Shown piece after piece: positions 1-4,896 of a DNA stretch of 6,224 bases (the first letter of the stretch is position 1; every line of letters begins with the position of its first letter). The stretch covers positions 1-6,224 of the forward strand of contig SXRI01000245.1 of assembly GCA_005793615.1 (NCBI GenBank), given 5' to 3'. The notes under the pieces were generated by a model. That model had not been told where the DNA came from. It saw only the letters and a list, made by a program, of their open reading frames with translations, and did no database searches. Origin of the DNA: Bdellovibrionales bacterium. Lineage in GTDB: Bacteria > Bdellovibrionota > Bdellovibrionia > Bdellovibrionales > JAMPXM01. A program made the translations under genes and the position numbers.

Positions 1-732
1 ACCGCCGGCCAGGCGGTGAAAGACCTGATTGGAGTATTTGGGATCTAAAACCAAACAACCTTTGCTTCGTCCCAGGAGGCCGCTAAACGACCTCCTGTAT
101 CCACCGGTCACATACCAATTCGCATGCAAGATGACCCAGAGATCATGGCGATTGAAACGCTGGTTATAGGATTTAACCCCTTCTAGATCGAGAATCACAA
201 GGTCGCGATAGGTCGTGCTGTTGTAGCGGTCTTGCACCACTTCATAATGTTCGTGTCGTTCAACGTCTCCGGCCGTACGCAACGCGCCCAATGGGGTCAT
301 GTCGGAGTTGCCCGCCTGAAAACCACGAAAGCGGGTAGCGCGCAAGTTGCCGCCGTTTCCTCGCCCATGAGCGCAGTGATACGCCGAGACGGTGCCGTGC
401 TGAAGATCAAGTAGGTAAAAGCGTTTCTTGTTTGAAGTTTGCGACAAATCAAAGAGACCAATCACATTGCGGTTTGTGTAGGTTTCACTCCGAGCTTCGT
501 TAAGGGCGCGGTGTACGGCCTTCATCGGCGCACCTAAACGTCGAGCCTCAGTCAGAAGACGCAAGTGCAGCTCTCCTGAGAATGCGTTTGAGAACGTTTG
601 GGAGATATTCTCAGTACGCACCTTGGGGCGCACATCTGCTCTTACATCTGTTGGAGTTAGTGAGGAAGTCAGGAGCGTCATCGCGAGTAGAGTGAGAGCG
701 AGCAAGGTCTGCAAAGGTGTCGTGTTCTTCAT
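1..732 (-). CDS. Secreted murein L,D-transpeptidase, YkuD_2 family (3' end outside window)
   Basis: The frame is open from an ATG at 732 to the left window edge, giving 244 residues with no stop. The start has an AAGGA Shine-Dalgarno (741-745 on the plus strand) 8 nt upstream. Residues 1-32 form a signal peptide: a lysine, a long Leu/Ala/Thr-rich hydrophobic stretch, then a likely cleavage after VRA (about residue 32). The mature part carries the hallmarks of the YkuD_2 catalytic domain: HGRGNGGN at 122-129, a histidine in LHANWYV at 202-208, and the likely nucleophile Cys226 in GRSKGC. Family knowledge: such periplasmic enzymes use the Cys to form or exchange L,D-bonds at meso-diaminopimelate of peptidoglycan stem peptides; in predators they may modify self or prey wall, which is inference here. 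Unusual details are Lys225, where I recall Trp in many relatives, and Ala204 where Gly is common. The missing C-terminus is probably short, since the catalytic Cys is already included. Confidence 0.85.
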   Translation of the reverse strand, partial: MKNTTPLQTLLALTLLAMTLLTSSLTPTDVRADVRPKVRTENISQTFSNAFSGELHLRLLTEARRLGAPMKAVHRALNEARSETYTNRNVIGLFDLSQTSNKKRFYLLDLQHGTVSAYHCAHGRGNGGNLRATRFRGFQAGNSDMTPLGALRTAGDVERHEHYEVVQDRYNSTTYRDLVILDLEGVKSYNQRFNRHDLWVILHANWYVTGGYRRSFSGLLGRSKGCLVLDPKYSNQVFHRLAGG

Positions 733-783
733 GATGTAGGTCCTTCGTTGTTGCGCATGACGGGATGACAGGAGCTGATAGAG

Positions 784-814
784 AAAAAAAATCCCCACTG
801 TTTTCAGTGGGGAT
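784..814 (-). terminator. Rho-independent terminator of the RRM protein gene
   Basis: A perfect 10-bp stem (791-800 against 805-814) encloses a 4-nt loop. Read on the minus strand, it is followed directly by a run of 8 T (complement of A784-A791, the last shared with the stem). It lies about 60 bp beyond the stop of the RRM gene and 50 bp before the transpeptidase start, so it should insulate the two minus-strand genes. On the plus strand the hairpin is followed by no T-run, so it is one-directional. Confidence 0.9.
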
Positions 815-831
815 TGATTAGGCTTGCAGCG

Positions 832-845
832 GGTGCGCTCGCACC
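832..845 (-). repeat. Small GC-rich palindrome in the 3' UTR of the RRM gene
   Basis: GGTGCG and CGCACC are perfect inverted arms separated by CT, which would fold as a 5-bp stem with a 4-nt loop. It sits between the RRM stop codon and the intrinsic terminator, so it would lie in the mRNA 3' UTR. It could protect the 3' end or be chance; no protein-binding motif is recognised. Confidence 0.3.
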
Positions 846-872
846 TCGTGCTTGCGTTCGATTATCATTCGA

Positions 873-1208
873 TTACCAACGGCCTCCGCCGCCACCGCCA
901 CGACCGCCGCCGCCGCCGTAACCACCACGGCCACCGCCGCCGCCGCCACCTTCACGGGGAGCTTGCGGGCGAGCTTCGTTAACAGTCATTTGACGACCGC
1001 CGAACTCAGCGCCGTTGAGTTTGCTGATAGCCTCTTGAGCTTCGCTGTCCGAAGACATTTCAACAAAGCCGAAGCCTTTGCTACGTCCCGAATCACGATC
1101 AGTGATGATCTTCGCCGACTCAACAGTGCCGTGTGCACTGAAAGTGTCAGTGAGAATCTGCTCGGTAGCAGAGAAAGGAAGGTTACCAACGTAAAGTTTC
1201 TTACCCAT
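873..1208 (-). CDS. Single-RRM, glycine-rich RNA-binding protein
   Basis: This 111-residue protein is a canonical RNA recognition motif followed by a glycine/arginine tail. RNP2 is LYVGNL at residues 5-10 and RNP1 is KGFGFVEM at 44-51, with the aromatic residues that stack on RNA bases present (Tyr6, Phe46, Phe48). The RRM spans about residues 3-80. Residues 87-111 are almost only Gly with a few Arg, one Tyr and a final Trp, like an RGG-type tail. Known relatives in cyanobacteria and several proteobacterial lineages are cytoplasmic single-stranded RNA binders, some cold-induced; the RNA target here is unknown. An in-frame ATG at 1286 would add 26 residues, but the start at 1208 is preferred because the RRM begins right after it and GGAGG lies 5 nt upstream. 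The gene appears monocistronic, with its own terminator at 784-814. Confidence 0.93.
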   Translation of the reverse strand: MGKKLYVGNLPFSATEQILTDTFSAHGTVESAKIITDRDSGRSKGFGFVEMSSDSEAQEAISKLNGAEFGGRQMTVNEARPQAPREGGGGGGGRGGYGGGGGRGGGGGGRW

Positions 1209-1213
1209 TATAG

Positions 1214-1218
1214 CCTCC
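1214..1218 (-). promoter_or_regulatory. Shine-Dalgarno GGAGG that fixes the RRM protein start
   Basis: GGAGG on the minus strand stands 5 nt before the ATG at 1208. It supports this start over the longer in-frame alternative at 1286. Confidence 0.85.
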
Positions 1219-1295
1219 AAAAGGGCTGGGATTTCGCCTTCAGAGGACAAGAGGGCCCAATGCCCACAGACTCGAAAGCAATGCAATTAGCATCA

Positions 1296-1324
1296 GCTAT
1301 ACTAAAAGCATTTGAATTTTCCAA
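1296..1324 (-). promoter_or_regulatory. Candidate sigma70-type promoter of the RRM gene
   Basis: On the minus strand, TTGGAA (1319-1324) and TATAGC (1296-1301) are separated by 17 bp; each matches consensus at four of six bases. Transcription would begin near 1288-1289 and give a leader of about 80 nt before the RRM start. A lone TATATT at 1366-1371 is a weaker alternative without a matching -35. The long leader would suit post-transcriptional control, such as cold response, but no specific structure is established. Confidence 0.4.
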
Positions 1325-1410
1325 GGTTTTCACGCGAGGCAGCGGAAAATCCTCAAAGTGAAGCGAATATAGTGTCAGAAAACCCCTATTTCGGCGCTAA
1401 GAGCGGGAAA

Positions 1411-2448
1411 TCACGGCAGTACGCCGGCTCGCCACGCCGCTGGATCTTTAAGAATCGCACGGCCAATGGCGGCAAAATCAAGCCAGCCCTGGCTAAGAGC
1501 ATGATCGATATATTCCCCTGACTCAATGCCGCCAACGCCGATCACCGGCAAAGCCGTGGTCCGTTTGAGTTTGGCCGCGTCAGGCACGAGGTACCCTTCG
1601 CCAACGCGGCCCTCAGGACGACGCCACCCGCCGAGTCCCGAAGAAACATCGATGAGATCAACCAGGCGAGCGTGCTCGAGTTCACGTACGAGGCCTGCGA
1701 CATCGCTTGGTGAAAGTCCGCCATGACTGTGCTCTTGCCCCGGTAGGCGAACTGCCAGCAGTTGCCCGACGCCACAAGTCGCGCGAATTTGCCCAAGGAT
1801 TTCGACAAGCATGCGGGCGCGCCCTTGGTGACCATCGCCGTAACGATCCGAACGTTGGTTGGTGAGGGGTGATAGCCATTGGTTGAGCCCATAACCGTGA
1901 GCGGCATGGAGCTCGACGATGTCAAAGCCGGCTCGCTCGGCGCGGCCAGCGCTTTCAACAAACCATTTTTGGTAGAGTGCGACTTGCTCGGTGCTCATTT
2001 CAGCAGGGACCTCGAACGCACGGTCCTTCGCGGGTACGGCAATCGGGCTCGGGGCAAGGAGCGGGCCCGAAGTGAGTTCAGTCGTTGATTTTCCACCGGC
2101 GTGAACCAGCTGGATGCCGGCGCGAGCCCCGGCCGCGTGAATGGCGCGAGCGATTTCACTAAGGCCTGGAAGCTTATTATCGGAATCGATTGCCAATTGC
2201 TGTGCCTCGGAGCGACCGCTCGAGTGAACATACGAGTACTCGACGAAAACGATCCCGGCCCCGGACTCGGCAAGGCGGCGGTAATGTGCGACGGTGGCAG
2301 TGGTCACAAAGCCATGACTGTCGGCCGTGGCAGAGGCCATCGGCGGGACCACCACGCGATTGACTGCGGTCAATGGCTGGACTTGGTGCTTAAAGTGGTA
2401 AGGTGTACGTCGCGAGAGGGAGTTGTTTGGGGGCGATTGAGTTTTCAT
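1411..2448 (-). CDS. NADH:flavin oxidoreductase, Old Yellow Enzyme family (single-domain)
   Basis: With the ATG at 2448 the protein has 345 residues, the usual size of a one-domain FMN TIM-barrel ene-reductase. Visible family motifs are NRVVVPPM at 30-37 (FMN-binding first strand), QLVHAGGK at 113-120, HAAHGY at 181-186 (the His pair that binds the substrate carbonyl or nitro group, with Tyr186), LNQWLSPLTNQRSDRYG at 188-204, Arg234 in AVRL, and the FMN phosphate-binding VIGVGGI (302-308) and GRAILKDP (329-336). Such cytoplasmic enzymes reduce activated C=C bonds or nitro compounds with NAD(P)H; the substrate cannot be told here. It lacks the C-terminal FeS and NAD domains of 2,4-dienoyl-CoA reductases. 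A TTG at 2475 could add nine residues, but they are outside the fold and neither start has a Shine-Dalgarno. The gene is divergent from the LysR gene, which probably regulates it. Confidence 0.92.
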   Translation of the reverse strand: MKTQSPPNNSLSRRTPYHFKHQVQPLTAVNRVVVPPMASATADSHGFVTTATVAHYRRLAESGAGIVFVEYSYVHSSGRSEAQQLAIDSDNKLPGLSEIARAIHAAGARAGIQLVHAGGKSTTELTSGPLLAPSPIAVPAKDRAFEVPAEMSTEQVALYQKWFVESAGRAERAGFDIVELHAAHGYGLNQWLSPLTNQRSDRYGDGHQGRARMLVEILGQIRATCGVGQLLAVRLPGQEHSHGGLSPSDVAGLVRELEHARLVDLIDVSSGLGGWRRPEGRVGEGYLVPDAAKLKRTTALPVIGVGGIESGEYIDHALSQGWLDFAAIGRAILKDPAAWRAGVLP

Positions 2449-2455
2449 AAACAGA

Positions 2456-2484
2456 ATATTTAACTCAAACAACAAGATTGTTAA
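2456..2484 (-). promoter_or_regulatory. Candidate promoter of the flavin oxidoreductase gene
   Basis: On the minus strand TTAACA (2479-2484, five of six to the -35 consensus) is followed by an AT-rich -10 region at 2456-2463, read as TTAAAT with a 15-bp spacer or AAATAT with 17 bp. Initiation would fall at about 2449-2451, at or just before the ATG at 2448, so the mRNA may have almost no leader. The -35 lies inside the palindrome at 2477-2493. Confidence 0.35.
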
Positions 2485-2493
2485 AGAAACAAT
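2477..2493. promoter_or_regulatory. Palindromic operator with LysR-type T-N11-A box
   Basis: ATTGTT (2477-2482) and AACAAT (2488-2493) are perfect inverted arms around AAAGA, and contain T2479-N11-A2491, the standard LysR family recognition pattern. A further half-site, AACAA at 2471-2475, forms a second inverted pair with TTGTT at 2478-2482, which could be the activation subsite. It is placed in the 66-bp gap between the divergent genes and overlaps both -35-like hexamers. Binding by the adjacent regulator is inferred from position. Confidence 0.65.
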
Positions 2494-2506
2494 TATGAAC
2501 TATATA
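2478..2506 (+). promoter_or_regulatory. Candidate promoter of the lysR-cysQ operon
   Basis: TTGTTA (2478-2483) and TATATA (2501-2506) are spaced by 17 bp; TATATT at 2503-2508 is an alternative -10. The start of transcription would be about 2513, two bases before the ATG at 2515. This predicts a leaderless or nearly leaderless transcript, in line with the missing Shine-Dalgarno. The -35 is covered by the palindrome, so bound regulator would be expected to repress its own gene. Confidence 0.45.
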
Positions 2507-2514
2507 TTTCGATT

Positions 2515-3405
2515 ATGGAAATGTTTGAACTTCGCTATTTTACGACCGTGGCTCAGTTTGAAAACGTGGCGCGCGCGTCGGAAGCCATTCATGTATCGGC
2601 CGCGGCTTTATCCAAGGCGATTTCTCGCATCGAGGAGGAACTGCAAACTCAGCTGTTTTTTAAGAGCGGTCGCGGAATCCGCCTGACCCCCGAGGGCCAA
2701 CGGCTCAAACTGCGCGCGCTCAAGATTCTTCTCCTTGAAGAAGAAGCGCGTCTTGAGTTGATGGGGCATGAACGCGGATTAGTGAGTGTCTCGATCGCCT
2801 CTGATGAAATTCTGCAAACGTCCTTTGGGGTCGCGATCTTAGAGAAGATCGATCAGCTTCTGCCAGGGGCGCGCACTCGTTTCTTGGTGCGGTCGGATGA
2901 GGCCGCGGTCGAGCAGGTCCTGGCGGGCGAGGTGAATCTCGCCTTGACGACTCATGAACCACCGGCAGGACTCGAAGCAAAGGTTTTGGCGCGGGTAAGT
3001 TTTCAAACTTGCGCATCCAGTGAACATCCGTTGGTGCGAAAGTATCGGTTGAAAAAAACTTTGGCGACAAGCGCGATTCCTGTCGATGAAATTCTTAAAT
3101 ATCCATTTGTGAGTCCGGAAACTGCATTCCTGGGGCGAATCAATAAGGCTTCGAGCCTCGATGGTTGGCGCGACGATAAATTTCCGCGGCATGTGAAGTA
3201 TCGAGTGGGCGGACTTAAGCTGATGGAGAATCTTTTGCGTGAAGGCTACGCTCTGGGGTATTTGCCAGATTATTTTGTCGCCAATGCGGAGCTCGTCCCT
3301 TTGACGATCACCGGCTGCCCGTATAGTTGTCAGCAGACGGTGCGAGTGGTCGCCAAAGAACCAGATGAACTCGGATGGCTAGGGCGATTATGGGAGAAGC
3401 TCTGA
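2515..3405 (+). CDS. LysR-type transcriptional regulator
   Basis: The protein has 296 residues, the normal LysR length. Residues 3-63 are the N-terminal winged helix-turn-helix: FELRYFTTVAQF, then the recognition region around residues 18-45 (AIHVSAAALSKAISRIEEEL), then QLFFKSGRGIRLTPEGQ. Residues about 64-88 form the linker helix, and about 90-296 the periplasmic-binding-protein-like effector domain (SVSIASDEIL at 91-100). The effector is not predictable. ATG 2515 is chosen because the HTH begins right after it; ATG 2521 would remove two residues and is also possible. There is no Shine-Dalgarno. It is divergent from the flavin oxidoreductase, the classic arrangement of a LysR protein and its target, and its stop overlaps the cysQ start by one base. 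It therefore probably controls the oxidoreductase and its own operon. Confidence 0.93.
   Translation: MEMFELRYFTTVAQFENVARASEAIHVSAAALSKAISRIEEELQTQLFFKSGRGIRLTPEGQRLKLRALKILLLEEEARLELMGHERGLVSVSIASDEILQTSFGVAILEKIDQLLPGARTRFLVRSDEAAVEQVLAGEVNLALTTHEPPAGLEAKVLARVSFQTCASSEHPLVRKYRLKKTLATSAIPVDEILKYPFVSPETAFLGRINKASSLDGWRDDKFPRHVKYRVGGLKLMENLLREGYALGYLPDYFVANAELVPLTITGCPYSCQQTVRVVAKEPDELGWLGRLWEKL
3392..3396 (+). promoter_or_regulatory. Shine-Dalgarno GGGAG for cysQ inside the lysR end
   Basis: GGGAG lies 8 nt before the ATG at 3405. It favours that start over the in-frame ATGs at 3375 and 3390, which lie deeper in the lysR coding sequence and lack a comparable site. Confidence 0.65.
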
Positions 3406-4199
3406 TGAGGTTACCTTCACAGACAGTAAATGAAATACGCGAAATAGCTTGTGCCGCTGGGCGTGAGATCATGTTGGTTTATCGGGCCACGGATCGCGGC
3501 GTCACCGCGAAGGCGGATCAGTCTCCAGTGACCGAAGCCGACGTGCGCGCCCACGAGGTAATCAGCAAAGGCTTAAAGCGTTTAACTCAGGAGCTGGTGG
3601 TCTCGGAAGAGGATGATACCAAACATCGCCCGCCTCCTGTTGATGAACCGTTTTGGTTGGTGGATCCTCTCGATGGAACCCGTGACTTTGTTAATCATCT
3701 TGATACTTTCGTGGTTTGTATAGCGCGCGTGGAGAGTGGGTACCCGAGCTTTGGTTTGATACATTGGCCGGTGAGCGGAGAGACCTGGTGGGCGCAGCAA
3801 GGTGAAGGTGCTTATGGCCCCAAGGGCGAGCGCTTACGTCACGACAACTCACGTACTGCTTTGATTTGTGCTGGTTCGCGCTCGATGCCTTCTGAGAAGA
3901 TGCAAGGCGTTTACGATCTCTTTGGTATTAAAGAAGTGCAGCGCTATGGCTCAGCACTCAAATTTTGTCGCTTTGCCGAGGGTGCAATCGATGTTTATCC
4001 GCGCAAGGGGCCGACGAGCGAGTGGGACACAGCCGCGGGCCAGATCATCGTTGAAGAGGCGGGTGGTCAGGTGATCGAGATTTCAAGCGGTGAGCGTCTT
4101 CGATATGGCAAACCCGCATTTGAAAATCGCGGCGGCTTCATCGTCTCGCATGCGGATCTTGATCTGGTCGGCAAACTCAAAGCCTCGGGACTTTTTTAA
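3405..4199 (+). CDS. cysQ: 3'(2'),5'-bisphosphate nucleotidase CysQ, inositol monophosphatase superfamily
   Basis: The 264-residue protein is close in size and sequence pattern to E. coli CysQ. It shows the KADQSPVTEAD segment (36-46), the metal-binding Glu in VSEEDD (66-71), the DPLDGT motif (87-92) for Mg2+ binding, and the C-terminal SEWDTAAG (205-212) with Asp208. LKFCRFAEGAIDVYPRKGPT (185-204) is the family's substrate-side segment. Known role: it hydrolyses 3'-phosphoadenosine 5'-phosphate (PAP) to AMP, recycling the by-product of sulfate assimilation and relieving PAP inhibition of RNA-degrading enzymes; some relatives act on inositol phosphates. The start overlaps the LysR stop by one base (TGATG), which suggests translational coupling. 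A longer start at 3375 would add ten residues. No cysDNCHIJ gene is nearby, so a link with sulfur metabolism comes only from family identity. Confidence 0.92.
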   Translation: MRLPSQTVNEIREIACAAGREIMLVYRATDRGVTAKADQSPVTEADVRAHEVISKGLKRLTQELVVSEEDDTKHRPPPVDEPFWLVDPLDGTRDFVNHLDTFVVCIARVESGYPSFGLIHWPVSGETWWAQQGEGAYGPKGERLRHDNSRTALICAGSRSMPSEKMQGVYDLFGIKEVQRYGSALKFCRFAEGAIDVYPRKGPTSEWDTAAGQIIVEEAGGQVIEISSGERLRYGKPAFENRGGFIVSHADLDLVGKLKASGLF

Positions 4200-4208
4200 G
4201 TAAAATTC

Positions 4209-4216
4209 GAGGAGAG
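4209..4216 (+). promoter_or_regulatory. Shine-Dalgarno GAGGAGAG for the small membrane ORF
   Basis: A GGAG core (4211-4214) stands 8 nt before the GTG at 4223. It is the strongest evidence that the ORF after cysQ is a real gene start rather than a chance frame. Confidence 0.6.
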
Positions 4217-4222
4217 TTTGGC

Positions 4223-4489
4223 GTGTTGAGGCCAGCTGACACGGACCTGATTTCTAAATGTGAGGGGGAGCTGGCTTCAATGGAGAGGTACAGGCTGTCG
4301 GTGGCTTTGCTGAAATGGACCTTGCTTGCGGCGGTACTTGCATTCCTTCACTTTTTTTGGTGCGCCCCATCGTCAGAAAACTTGAACCTAGGTTACTTAA
4401 GAGGCTGTGATCCATTTCTGTCCTACACAGATCGAGTGTGGATTGAAGTTGCTGTAGTTCCAGTGCCACCGATCGATCTTCGAACTTGA
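4223..4489 (+). CDS. Small single-pass membrane protein, probably truncated by the IS3 remnant
   Basis: I do not recognise this protein. It starts with GTG, 23 nt after the cysQ stop, with a well-spaced Shine-Dalgarno, so it looks like the third gene of the lysR-cysQ operon. The open frame has 88 residues: a short polar N-terminus with several acidic residues, a basic ERYR before a hydrophobic segment at about 26-47 (one transmembrane helix, LLAAVLAFLHFFW), then a short polar tail. From about residue 61-70 onward the frame enters DNA that on the other strand reads as decayed IS3 transposase, so the last 18-28 residues (to the stop at 4487-4489) are probably junk and the authentic protein was longer. 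No continuation is visible beyond the remnant; the next sequence belongs to the kinase gene. It could also be a short intact protein, or a non-functional frame. Confidence 0.45.
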   Translation: MLRPADTDLISKCEGELASMERYRLSVALLKWTLLAAVLAFLHFFWCAPSSENLNLGYLRGCDPFLSYTDRVWIEVAVVPVPPIDLRT

Positions 4490-4870
4490 ATCGTCGAGAG
4501 CGAATAAGACATGCTCGTTGAGACTTTCGACGTGCACTTGTGAGTTAAAGGAATTGATGACCTGGTTCGGCTTTCGCACTTTCGTGACCTCCAGACGCAT
4601 TTCGTTCTTGTAGGCCAAATCGAGCATGGCCCGTGATTTAAACCCCGTTCCATGATCGACGAGAAGCTCTGTTGCGCGTGTGGGCGGGAGGCGTGGATAC
4701 GAGCCCAACTTCTTACGCTTCCGGCGTCTGATTTGGAGGCCTAGGGATGGATAGATGCGACGCGATCTCTTGTGGTTCACTTCTGTAAAATCTCGGCGCA
4801 GAAACACAAACAATCGCGGGTGACCGAAACGCATATGTTCTACGGTGAACGACGTCCATGCCGCCCAGTA
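4433..4870 (-). pseudogene. Degenerate IS3-family transposase (OrfB, rve domain) remnant
   Basis: Read on the minus strand from just after a stop at 4871-4873, the frame gives WTSFTVEHMRFGHPRLFVFLRR, then VNHKR.RRIYPSLGLQIRRRKRKK, the helix-turn-helix-like region that precedes the IS3 OrfB catalytic domain. It then jumps to LVDHGTGFKSRAM, LNEHVLFALDDSSSKI and YSNFNPHS, matching the family's DNGPEFTSRAL ... LNEH ... YN..RPHS order. About 60 residues with the first catalytic Asp are absent, the family's catalytic Glu in IESFN is Asn (INSFN), and two residues are missing between the second Asp and that position. The frame continues to 4397 without family similarity. No OrfA, inverted repeats or target duplication are seen. 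It cannot be an active transposase; it is an old scar between the small membrane ORF and the kinase. Confidence 0.8.
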
Positions 4871-4896
4871 TCAGGCCAGCTGAGTTTAGCTGGTCC

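Noticed and set aside
876..950. Run of CCGCC/CCACC-like triplets that resembles a microsatellite
   Set aside because: It encodes the glycine/arginine tail with mixed Gly codons (GGC, GGT, GGA), so it is low-complexity coding DNA and not a pure repeat tract.
852..1361. Plus-strand open frame of 169 codons rich in Ala and Thr across the RRM gene
   Set aside because: It is the antisense shadow of the glycine-rich RRM gene: GGN glycine codons read in reverse give Ala/Thr/Pro runs. It has no Shine-Dalgarno and no recognised domain.
1381..1410. Possible terminator hairpin just after the flavin oxidoreductase stop
   Set aside because: The arms (CGCT/AGCG and TTTC/GAAA) are short, interrupted by unpaired C residues, and not followed by a convincing T-run on the minus strand.
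4183..4212. Inverted CCTCG/CGAGG around an AT-rich stretch after cysQ, as a terminator
   Set aside because: The loop would be about 20 nt and the second arm overlaps the Shine-Dalgarno of the next ORF, with no T-run after it. It could affect ribosome access but is not a terminator.
4229..4883. 11-bp direct repeat AGGCCAGCTGA at 4229-4239 and 4873-4883 flanking the IS3 remnant, as a possible target duplication
   Set aside because: Several 11-bp matches are expected by chance in a window of this size, and IS3-family duplications are usually 3-5 bp. The left copy is also about 200 bp from the nearest transposase similarity.
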